Shown here: one piece after another, positions 36,437 through 47,700 of the stretch
Layout: the number at the start of each line of letters is the position of its first letter
Numbering within the stretch: the first letter of the stretch is position 1
Assembly: GCA_000226015.1 (NCBI GenBank)
Contig: JH155225.1
Span: forward strand, 175,653 to 239,652
Length of the DNA: 64,000 nucleotides
Source: Mnemiopsis leidyi
Taxonomy: Eukaryota > Ctenophora > Tentaculata > Lobata > Bolinopsidae
Direction of reading: 5' to 3'
Notes under the pieces: model-generated
The model's database searches: none
What the model was told of the DNA's origin: nothing
Seen by the model: the letters and a program-made list of their open reading frames with translations, nothing else
Program-made: the position numbers and the translations under genes

Positions 36437-36672
36437 CTGCATTATAGTGGTTAAGTGGTTAGCCACAGTTTCCCCACCAATAGAACTGATCATTGCACTG
36501 TGAGGATTGAGGAAGTGACACTGACATGATTGATGTGAAAGAAATTATGACATTTGCAGGATATTGAACGTTTGACAGATAGCTGTAGGACAGCTTTCAG
36601 GCTAAATGGATCTAGAAAAATACCAAAGTGGGCCTCCAACTGAAAATCATTGTGACTGGCCAATGTCACCAA

Positions 36673-36900
36673 TGCAAAAACGCTGTATGGCGGTATAAGG
36701 ATTCCTCCTTAAAGTTTAATTAAAAATCAACCTAATCGAAATTTTTCTGATAAACGAAATTTAAATTCAATATCAGCTGCGATTAAATTTCAAATTTTTT
36801 GGTTGAAACTATCGCTTTTGTCTAGAATTGGACGTTATCAATATTTGCGGTTCACTTTCGGTTAGAAAATGATGTCTGGGTTAGACTTAGAAATATTTAT
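36673..36900. mobile_element. MITE family B, truncated copy in unit A
   Basis: The left end (tgcaaaaacgctgtatggcg) and following 200 bp resemble 18453-18680 and 39769-39990. The right half is missing. Confidence 0.65.
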
Positions 36901-37341
36901 TATTTGCCGCGTCAGAAAACGTCACTTCCAGTTTCATACAAAAGTTAGACAGGCTTAATATGATACATTAACTTAGACTATAGAGCTAAGGATGGATTTA
37001 CTTTTTGTCACCAAATTAAGCAAAAAATCGTATTTTATCGATCTTACTCTCTGGGTCAAGGTGCCGACTTAAAAATATTGTACTATGTGGGTCACATCTT
37101 TTCAACTGTAAATGTCTATTTGAAGAAGTAAACGGTTATGATGCGGGAGATGAATTAGAGTGAGAGAATGTTGCAAATGATTATTTTCCACTTTCAGTAG
37201 TTCATTTGGAATGTTTCATTTAAAGAATTATAAAGATATAAAAATTGGATTTGGAATATGGTGATTTGATTGATGGTAAAATGCAAGTTTACAATATCAA
37301 ACAAGAATTTCGCCCATTATTCCCGACAGACGGGCGATATA

Positions 37342-38251
37342 TTTCCACCCAGCCGTAGCTGTCAAAATCTTATTTGAGATTGATGAAGAATAATACTACA
37401 CTTTACATACTCGCAACTCACTTGCAGAGATTTTAGGCATGAGCCATGCATTGATAACGCGCACCATGTTTATAAAATTGACATGGCACGTGCATTATAA
37501 AATGAAAATTGTGCGCGCTAAAACTCTTGCGCTAGGTTGTTAGTTCGATTGGCTATTGCTTCGTTTTGTCGACGGTTTGATCTGTGTTGCAATATGTTGT
37601 AGGTATGCGAGTGAAATTTTGCCATCTGACATTCATTCATTATCTTAAGCCTTTAATATCCTGTTGCATTTGGATTTTGGTTACAATTGATAACTTCATG
37701 AACTTGAAGCTTCATCTACTACTTAATGGGAAAATTCGCAAAAATCACTCCTATTCCTTAGTTTTAAAAGTAGGATTTCATCATTTACAAAGAGTGATTG
37801 AAGTAAACAAACAACTTCATCGCTAATGTCACAATGCACATTTTAATTTTGCACCGCCCAAATCGATCAATTATCGTGATTTTCAGTGACTTTTTATGTT
37901 TGAGGAAATGTTTTAGCCGACTATGTTTTTTATTTTTGTTGTCAGTTACATCATACAGACAAACACTTTGATTGCCATGTCCCAATTTGCAAAACCAATC
38001 ATTAATCAAATCCCACACTCATGATCTCATTCATTAAATTTAATCAGTCTACAGTGATGCGCGGCGCATTGAATTAAAAACAATTTCTAACCCTGCGCAA
38101 TCGCTGTTTTGATAAAGGAGCGGGGACACGACGACCACGACGACCACGGCGACGGACCACCATCCTGCTAACCCCACTATACTACCAAATTTCTCGATTC
38201 CTAACCACCTTATGCCTTGTTAAAGCCGCTTCGCGGCCGGCTGGGTGGAAA
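37342..38251. mobile_element. Non-autonomous DNA element, 910 bp, TIR TTTCCACCCAGCCG
   Basis: It starts with TTTCCACCCAGCCG at 37342-37355 and ends with the exact inverse at 38238-38251. It is present in unit A and absent from unit B of the tandem duplication. Open frames are short and unrecognised (37584-37826 plus, 37785-38018 minus). About 35 extra bases left of the left TIR also lack a match in B. No clear target duplication can be read. Confidence 0.7.
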
Positions 38252-38748
38252 AAATTATTTCCCAACCTGACCTCTTGTTATGATGAAGTTGGCATTATAA
38301 ATTCTTTAGGTAGAATTAAATTTGAAAACTTTTTGCAGAAATTTCTTAATCATTTAAAAAAATAGTCATTGAAACAGTTCGATATTCATCTTACTGAATT
38401 ACAAAAGCGACAAAATACTTCAATTTTACAGAAAATTCAGTTTAATAGTCTTGAAAGTTATCAAAGTAAAAATAAAAATAAAACAATCCAAGAATATAAA
38501 TTAATGTTCCTCATTAAGGAACACAGCGTTTGAAGAAAATAAATCTAACGTCAATTTTTTCATATCTTAGGGCAAAATTTTCATACCAAGGCCTATTTGC
38601 AATCTGATTCTGATCTCCATTTCCATACCTCATACAATACCGAAAAAAGCACATACAATTAATTCAGCAATTCACCAGGCATACTTATAGCAACACACTA
38701 AGAATATCTGAAACGTCTAAATTCATGTATCCACAAAAGCGTATCAAA

Positions 38749-38758
38749 NNNNNNNNNN
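38749..38758. other. Assembly gap (10 N)
   Basis: The gap lies at the junction of tandem units A and B. Confidence 0.99.
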
Positions 38759-38937
38759 GAAGGAGGGTGTTTGTGAAAATGTGGTCGTGGTTGACCGAGG
38801 TGTGTTTTGAAGGGGAGTGTATGTGAAAATGTGGTCGATAAATTATGGACGCAAAGTTGGTAATGTAAATGAAAATTACAACTGACATTGAGTTTGACAA
38901 GGTAATAATCGTAGTTAAGGTATTATCAATTATTTAC

Positions 38938-39524
38938 CTTCTTCCCCCGCGAACTGCTTGGTGTTGTCTTCGGAGTATTGGAAGGAGAGTTGCTGGCGTT
39001 AGGATTTCGTGGTGAGGGACTTCGCAACTGAAAACGAATAAAGGTTACTTAAACTTTGGTAGAAGATCGCTAAAATAAATTTAGTACAAAATGCCTGACA
39101 CAGTCGCCAACACCACTGGCACTACTAAGGTGTTTGTTTTGATTGCAATTACAATTAAGTTGCATCACAGTGCACCAACAACAATATTTGAAAACCCCAC
39201 TACTCGTAATCGTTGCTTCAAAGACAAATTATCGGATATGATTGATATCAAATGATCAACATAAAAGACTGAGTGAAAGGTTGATTCGAAGTCAACTAGC
39301 GCTAGCCAAATTCGAAAAGTTTGATATTTTTGTCTTGAAATATTCTACTGGAATACTCACGCTGTTGCCGGAGGCAGATTTGTGCAGACTGTTTGCACTA
39401 GGTGAATTAGGGATGCTTCTCCTAGGAGAGGGACTAGCAGCAGCAGAAGACCCGGCCAGGGACTTCCTGCCCCCTGGGGCAGGGGAGTTAGTTCCACTTC
39501 CTCCTGGACTGTAGCTGCCCCCAC
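38938..39524 (-). CDS. Partial second copy of the distal GAS2-like tail exons (cluster B)
   Basis: Exons 39361-39524 and 38938-39027 duplicate the first two exons of cluster A, in the same phases and with nearly the same peptides (SPRRSIPNSPSANSLHKSA; TPKTTPSSSRGKK). The donor after the first is a better GTGAGT. The sequence matching the terminal exon (about 38790-38815) has lost the acceptor AG, and the rest falls into the gap. Cluster B therefore either splices on to cluster A's last exon or is a non-functional or allelic copy. Confidence 0.6.
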
Positions 39525-39768
39525 CTGCATTATAGTGGTTAAGTGGTTAGTCACAGTAACCCCACCAATAGAACTGCATTGCATCATTGCACTATGAGGA
39601 TTGAGGAAGTGACACTGACATGATTGATGTGAAAGAAATTATGACACTTGCAGGATATTGAATGTTTGACAGATAGCTGTAGGTCAGCTATCGGGCCAAA
39701 TAGATCTAGAAAAATACCGAAGTGGGCCTCAAACTGAAAATTATTGTGACCGGCCAATGCCACCACGG

Positions 39769-40161
39769 CCAAAAAGTTGTATGGCAGTAGGATTTCTACT
39801 TTAAGTTTAATCAAAAATCGTTCTAATCGAAATTTTTCTGACAGACGAATTTCAAATTCAATATCAGTTGCGATTTCAAATTTTTTGGTTGAACTTGAAC
39901 TTGAAACTATCGCTTTTGTGCTAGAATTGAACGTTATTTTGCGGTTCAGAACTGATATTTGAGTTAGAAATAGAATTGGATGTTTCAGTCTACAGAGTGA
40001 TGTGATTTTTAGCTAGAAACTGATAATTCGGTTAGAAATTAATGTTCCGATCAAGAAATGGATGGCCGCAGGAAAATCACTTCCAAGTCCAACTCCAACC
40101 GAAAAATGCTTTTTTCCGAAATTTCTGAAATCGTCCTACAAGTAAAAAAACTTATTTTCAC
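39769..40161. mobile_element. MITE family B, copy in unit B
   Basis: About 390 bp aligned end to end with 18453-18825 by eye, including the left ggcagtagga block and the right atcgtcctacaagtaaaa block. Both terminal repeats are more diverged than in the 18.4 kb copy. Confidence 0.7.
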
Positions 40162-40416
40162 CTATGGCCAATGGGCATGGAAGTTACGAGGAATAGAAAG
40201 GGGTCCGTCATAAATATCTGTACTCGGTAGATCACTTCAATTAGAAAATAGGAAGTCACCGAACAGGGAATACTTTAGGCTAGGCGTAGGGTTGTACTTG
40301 ATAATGATATCGATAATGGTACCATTGAATTAATCAAATTTTGCGAAGTGTTTACCCGATGTTTCTATTTGTTTTTTTAAGCGACAATATCATGACGATG
40401 ATATTAAATGAATAAT

Positions 40417-40546
40417 TTGAACAACATAGGGCGTTTTACAGGACCCATTGCGCGCCGACATGACCCATTGCGCGATTTAGGCACACTTTTTCATTTTTAT
40501 ATGCCGGCGCGCCATCGGTCCGATTTAAACGTCGTATGTAATTCAA
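40417..40546. mobile_element. MITE family C, copy 2 (130 bp)
   Basis: Ends ttgaacaacatagggcgttt and the near-complement of it. The interior has GC-rich cgcgccgac / gccggcgcgcc segments, as in 11250-11396. Confidence 0.75.
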
Positions 40547-41450
40547 TATTTATTAATTGCCTCGTCAGAAAAGGCACTTTCAGTTTCATACAAAATTTAC
40601 ACAGACTTATGATACATTAACATAGAGCTAAGGATGGATTTACATTTTTGTCGCCAAATTAAGCAAAAAATCGTATTTTATCGATCTTACTATCTGGGTC
40701 AGGGCGCCGACTCAAAAATATTTTACTATGTGGGTCACATCTTTTCAACTGTAAATGTCTATTTGAAGAAGTAAATTATCATGATGCGGGAGATGAATTA
40801 GAGTGAGAGAAAGTAGCGTATGATAATATTCCACTTCCAGTTCATTTGGAATGTTTCATCAAAAGAATTATAGAGATTTGAAAATTGGAATTGGTATATC
40901 ATTATCAATATGGTGATTTGATTGATGGTAAAATGCAAGTAATCTCTAATATCAAAAAATTATTTCCCAACCTGACCTCTTGTTATGATGAAGTTGGCAT
41001 TATAAATTCTTTAGGTAGAATTAAATTCGAAAACTTTTTGCAAAATTTTCTTAATTATTTAAAAAATAGTCATTGAAACAGTTCGATATTCATCTTACTG
41101 AATTACAAAAGCGACAAAATACTTCAATTTTACAGAAAATTCAGTTTAATAGTCTTGAAAGTTATCAAAGTAAAAATAAAAATAAAACAATCCAAGAATA
41201 TAAATTAATGTTCCTCATTAAGGAACACAGCGTTTGAAGAAAATAAATCTAACGTCAATTTTTTCATATCTTAGGGCAAAATTTTCATACCAAGGCCTAT
41301 TTGCAATCTGATTCTGATCTCCATTTCCATACCTCATACAATACCGACAAAAGCACATACAATTAATTCAGCAATTCACCAGGCATACTTATAGCAACAC
41401 ACTAAGAATATCTGAAACGTCTAAATTCATGTATCCACAAAAGCGTATCA

Positions 41451-41781
41451 AATAAACATTGCGAGGCACAATCATTATAAAATTTTGTAACTTTTGGCAA
41501 ACTTTAAACATTCGTCGAGATAAGTCGCTATCCTAATTATATTTTTAATTTACACTGCACCTTTACAATGAAGGTCCAATTTTTGTAAAAACTTTAATCT
41601 TCAAATCTATGAGTACGAGTCAAATCTTTTCTGCATAAAATCAAAGTTTTAAAATTTTGTTCAGAGTCATATCGCCATCTTCATACAAATAAATAGTTGC
41701 CTTAAAGCTTAACCTTACGGATTACACTAAGCACCGGAAATCTAATAAAAATGTCTCCCAACTTGAATTGTGTCACGTGCA
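41451..41781. other. 3' flank of the proximal GAS2-like terminal exon
   Basis: AT-rich, unique sequence beyond the end of tandem unit B and below the stop at 41782; probably 3' untranslated. No other feature is seen. Confidence 0.4.
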
Positions 41782-44700
41782 TCAGTTTTCGTTTCGTCGC
41801 TTTTTCAACCAATCAACGAAGGACCGACCGGTAGATTTGGAAGTGTTTAGGTTCTGAAGGTCTGGCTTCATAACGACCTCCTCATCCTTCCTTAAACTCA
41901 CCACGTTGTGTCTCGAGATCTCGGACGACTTTGACTTTGTCAGCCCCTTGGGCTTGCTCTTCCCTCCAATAGACTTCTGAGATACCTTGTGCATGGCAGA
42001 TCCGTCAGTAGACTTCCTCCTGAATCGCTCGGCCGGTAGAGAAGTGTTCTGGGGAGGCGTCTCGCAGGGTCGCACCATGTGTTTGTGGAGATTATCGCTG
42101 GATTTGGATTTGAGGACTTTGCGCGTAGTAGCCGAAGTAGGATTACTGAGAAGGGACTTGGGGGTTTTAACCATGCACTTTTGGAGCTGACGTTCCGTCA
42201 TTTTGGCCGACTGTTTCAGAGAAACTGGCTGTACGGGAGTGCTCATTTTTCTCTGAGGAGTCATGACATAGTTGCTCTTATGAACCTCCCCTGATTTAGA
42301 ATGTTTCAATGTCGGGATGTTAGACACGGTGTTACTTCGCCTCTCACAGGACTTAGATCGAGTTGTAGGTACGGGTATCTTGGAGCGAGGTGTGGACGTT
42401 TTTCTGTGAGGAGTCTCCGTTCTTGTGCTCTGCTTCTTGGGGGACTGATTGAAGAGGGTTAGTGGTTCGTCCTCATCCACAATTATAGTCGCCATTTTGT
42501 TGAAGGACAAAAGAGGGGATAAAGTAGTGCTCATCTTTTCTTCCAGGGTATCAAAGTCGAAGTCAGGTACTGAGGAGGCTGTGCTGCCTCCCTCTGAACC
42601 TCCACCGCTGATATGAGCACATCTGGGCGCTAGAGAACCCAGATCCTCACTCTCTGAACTGAAGGACAGCCTCCGGACAAACCGAGCTGAACTTGACCTG
42701 GAGAAACGAGAGGGGGAGTCCTGCTGCCTGGGTTGCTTGGCAACGGGGGACACGTCCTCGCGTATCCAGGGCTGTTCCGCTGGAGCCAGGGGCGATGAAG
42801 TAACCATGGAGAGTGATCTGTTTCGACGGGGTGGTTGTCGTTCGGAGGACCAGGAAGTTGAGATCTTTGACTTAACGTCTCGCGTGTCCAGAGCTCCTGC
42901 AAAACAAGGGGTGGTCAATGAAAAGTAGCACGGGATGTCGGTGCAACACACTCGACTGTACAAGAAGGGAAGTTTAAAGATTATATCATACATCATCAGC
43001 AGTGCTTCACGTATGTTACCCACTAACAAAGATACAGCAAAGTTACTTTAACATTTTGAGCTGGTGACAGCTAAAATGATTTCTAAATTTGGTTAAATCA
43101 GTTGGGAAGCCGGAAAAATAAAGAAATGATACTTTTTTATGGTCATGGTAGGTCTCGGGATATTAGAAGAAAGGGTGGAGGTTTTGCCAGAGTTTGTAAG
43201 TTTGTCTGTCGATGTTCTGGTTTCGGTTCCTCTGTCTATGTGTCTGGAAGGTGGTCTAATTCCACTTGGTGCACGTAAACCAGATGTACTTGTTGTCGGA
43301 GTTTTAGGTTTGTAAGATTTCTGAGGTGGTCGAAGACCGGACTTTTTGGAAGCCAATTTACGTATGACAATGTCAGATCCTATGTTGTCATCAAATTTTG
43401 CCGCTTCAACAATAGCCTGGCCTACCATTGACCGGTCAAGTTCGATACCAGGTTCGAAAACCTGTTTTCTGGCGTTTAGCCGGCACGTTTCAGAGCTTGG
43501 CTCAGTACTGCAATCAGCAGCTGACTTTATAAGTGATGTCAGGTCCCGTTCAACTTTTTGAACGTTTGAGGTTGTACTACCAGATACAGATACTTTCTTT
43601 AGTTTAGCTTCGAGCTGTTTTCTTTCGCTCGGACGGGGCGTGTCCCGAACTAAGATCAGAGACGAATTGTCGAAAAGTTTGTCGGTGTGTGTGTTTTTCG
43701 TGTCGTTTTGTGGAGTCTCGTCGATCTCTACTTGTCGTGAAGGGGGTCGTGCTGGGTCTGTAAAGTTCGTGTGTCTTAGGTTAAGTTTAGTTGAGTGCAC
43801 AAATTAGTTTGTGTTAAAAATGTTAGTCAATGTTTTGTCTAGTTAGATTTCAAGCCCAAGTCCATTACGATTTTAAGTCGGTCCAATTTGATGAACAATA
43901 AAAAGTTAGAAAAACAAATCATTTCGTACTAAGTTAGGTGCTCCAAGATAGTTAGTAAAGAGAAAACCCAAAAATTGATCGAAATTAGCGATTGGAATCA
44001 TGGAGAGCAAAAGGATTCAGATGAAAATCTTCAACTTGTGGTTAGATAATATTACTACGGTTAGCAAAGGTCAACCCAATTATAACGGGCCAGAGGAAAG
44101 TTAGTATCTTAAGCCACTTAGATTTTACTGGGCATGCTTTGTGCAGAAGAAAATACTTGCCCGAAAGATCATTTAACTTATTTAACAGCACCCGCTTTAT
44201 AGACACTAGACAGCATGCGGTCACAATTTAGCAGATAGCATAGCAGTGACCAGTCATTACATCACTTGCTGACACATACCTCGATCCGCTTGAAGTTGAA
44301 GATTTTCTATCTAACCAAGAAAAGAAGTTAAGGTGCTTCAAATTGTGCTTACAGGAATGATCTAATGAGAAGATATCGATACCGAGCATTATATGCCCGG
44401 TTTGCTTGGTGTGCCACACAACGCACACTGTACAAGAGTTCACAGTCTCACGGACAATCACAAAGGATAGAGAATCACACACAAGATGATTTAATCACAC
44501 TTTACCCTCACCTTATATCACACTCCGATCTCACTTTTCGTGGTTGCTTTTGGCGGCGGCGACTCACAGGCGGCACAGCAGTCGGGGATTTGAACGAGTA
44601 AAACAAGCAATGATAAAAGTCGAGCGAAAATGTTCCGAGAAAAAAAGTTGTAAGTTATTTAATACTAGAGATAACGCAAGGGAGAAAGAGACAGGAAGAA

Positions 44701-47700
44701 AGTGCACGAGGAGACTCCATGGCTGCAGCTCGAACAATATATTTTGGCAAATATTTGTAAATTTGTAGAATTTCCGCCTCAGCAGAGCAGCTTGCGGCGG
44801 CTATGTCACGTGTTATGCCAGCTAGGCTACAAAAATAACAATGAACACTAAATTAACCTAGATGTGTGAATGAACTAAGTGTGGTTGACATGAGAAAACA
44901 AGGGGGTGTGTTTACTAGACATGACTTACCAACTATCTGCTTGAACTTCATTCGACAAGGATCGTGTTTGGCGATGAAGTGGTCGAGAGTGTCCCAGCCT
45001 CCACCAACTCGCACCATCACGTGGTTTCGCAGAATCTGAAAATAGAACAAGTCAACCAGGAAGTGTAGTGGTGGTGATTCCAGGAGAGCCGATAATTTGT
45101 AGAGAGTGCAATGTGATTGGAAGTGTGATAGTTGAGATTTGGTGTAATTTTGGTTGGAGAGGAATGTCGTCCGGGAAGTATACATTAGTGAGAGCAATCA
45201 CCGTGATAATTGATAGTTAGAACACAACTACAGTACAACAAGTGTCTAGTTGACGGACAAAGCAACCGACATAGAGAAAAAGCAAATATTTGAGTAAATA
45301 GACAACGTACCGGTATAACAAACATGCCGAGAAAATATACAAGCTTGAACAGAATAAAACAAGATAGGACTGAAAGGTGTAAAGCAGGTACTGATTCCCT
45401 CAATGACACAGTGCTCTATTAAGGACGTGACTTAACACACTTGTTATGATAATATAATTAGATCTTATTTCTGACAGGGTGATCCCATGCTTTGCGGACA
45501 ATTTGGGAGTTATTTCATAGTTATCTTAACAGATTTTAAAAGGGATTCTCTAGTTACATCAGTAAGGTGACGTATTCTGGCATTTGTCGATATCTGAGAC
45601 GGTTTTAAACAAATGTCTAGACATTTGGTTTCTTCTCGTAATGTCATGTTATCTGACTCAGAGAGTGAGATTTTCTAGAAGGTGGGTTTCAAAAACGGGA
45701 GCTTCTAGTCCAGACCTCATTTCACGAGTATTGATCCTACTCACCTTTAAGTTGTTAGGGGAATATGCGGTAATTTAGAACTAGACAAAATCAAAATGTA
45801 GTAGAAAAGCGACAAATGTGAGTTAATAAGCCGCGCAACAATAAGAACGTACGTGGCCCATATTTTCGATCAGAATTTTGAGGACTGCTGCAAGCTCACA
45901 TAAAACGATGGTGCATGCGCGCGCTCTCAGGCTGATAATTATTCCTGCAAGTATTCTAGAAGTCTGTTCGTGTGCCTACCCATAACGGTATTCTGCTTCC
46001 CACGGTGAACCATTTACCGTAAATGGTTGTACTTCTGCCATCATTGGTTACAGTATGAACGGGCAGCCAATAGGAAAATATCGAGGATCATCTTTAAACG
46101 AGAACTTGCTTAGTTTACAGAAGTTTAAATTGGACCAAAAAGCGGAAGCGATTCTAATCCTTCGTATTTAATATTTCATAACTCGAAAATAACATAATAT
46201 TCGCCAGAATCTAATTACTTAGCTTAGGAATGTAAGATCTATGGTCGTCAAAATAGAATTTAACGATACGGGAATTTCTATGTATCGGGTGTAAACTGTA
46301 ATTTATCTAAAGGAATCTTAAGACGGCAAGATCATTTAACATTTTTCACACGCCAAATCACATTATGACAATCTAATTATACACAGTGGGTATCAGCAAT
46401 ATGTATAACAAAGTCTATACAGTGATTGTATTAAGGACGCTTAGCTAGATAGCATCCTTAGAAACAGGCTAAAAATACACGCGCCCCTATGTCGAGTGAA
46501 AGTTTAAACTTATTGAACGATACACCACATTTACATATTTTAGAATAATCAGAAAGAGAATTCTGCAGTTAATTCTAATAATTTACATGTAGGTGACATT
46601 TGCATAATTGTGTACTTGAAAAATTTCTTTCTTCAGCCGAAGTATATATATTTCTTTGATACCCTCTAGTTGAGATTTTAACACTCTAGGATTGAATATA
46701 GAATACATACAATGTACATAAAATGTACAGCCATATGTGAGTGTATACTAAGACGAAGGCAGGACGATACTAAACCAGTCAAACACAATGCCCTCACACT
46801 ACATGCCCACATGGTCCCGGTCTGCTGTTTTCCCTACCCGGCAAACTGCTTTGTGTGTTCCTCCCCTTCTCACCCTGCTTACGTCAATGTCATTATGTAA
46901 TACGATTATAGGGGCACCCTCCCCGACAAATTCTACCTGGATCAGCGAAACTTCGACTTCGAGTAGAGATGTTTGTGGTAAAAACGTGAAGTGTGGAGAT
47001 AATAAAGAGCACGGGCCAGGGGAGAAGATAAGATACCTGATTATATAGTAAAGACACTGGTCACGAGACAGACATATATAAGAACAATTTAATGGAATTT
47101 GTGTGAAGTACACGGAATGTATAGTATTCAGTGAAGAATACAGGTGTGATACAGTGAAGAATACTGGTGTAATAGAGTGAAGAATACAGGCGTGATAGAA
47201 TGAATACAGGTGTGATAGAGTGAAGAATACAGGTGAGATAGGATGAATACAGGAGTGATAGAGTAAGAATACAAGTGTGATAGAGTGAAGAATACAGGTG
47301 TAGTAGAGTGAACACAGGCGTGATAGAGTGAAGAATACAGGTGTGATAGAATGAATACAGGTATGATAGGATGAATACAGGTGTGATAGAGTGAAGAATA
47401 CAGGTGAGATAGGATGAATACAGGTGTGATAGAGTGAAGAATACAGGTGAGATAGGATGAATACAGGTGTGATAGAGTGAAGATAAAAGGAGTGATAGAG
47501 TAAAGAATGCATGTGTGATAGAGTGAAGAATACAGGTTTGATAGAATGAAGATAACAGGTGTGATAGAGTGAAGATAACAGGACTGATAGAGTAAAGAAT
47601 GTACGTGTAACAGTGTGATACTTACCCTGACGAAGAATATCTGGCTGGTGTGAGGAAGCTTGTACTTGCCGTCTCCCACTCTGTCTAGCTGGAAGGGATT

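Larger units (their letters stand above)
35687..41450. repeat. Tandem segmental duplication (units A and B) with a gap at the junction
   Basis: Unit A (about 35790-38748) and unit B (38759-41450) share most of their sequence in order: terminal-exon region, two small exons, MITE B remnant, and a shared end (38252-38748 matches 40958-41450 almost exactly). Unit A has a 910 bp insertion (37342-38251) that B lacks. Unit B has about 570 bp (from mid MITE B through MITE C, to about 40545) that A lacks. The 10 N gap falls exactly at the junction, so uncollapsed haplotypes are a real alternative. Confidence 0.8.

Noticed and set aside
36200-36493. 97-residue minus frame (GAATVQEEVELTP...) and the matching frame at 39357-39587
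   Set aside because: The splice-consistent frame of the same bases is the Gly/Ser-rich tail exon. The longer frame is out of phase with neighbouring exons.
42630-42902. Overlapping frames inside the GAS2-like terminal exon (both strands, 41987-42928)
   Set aside because: They are shadows of the long Ser/Arg-rich exon 41782-42896, whose frame joins the GAR exon in phase.
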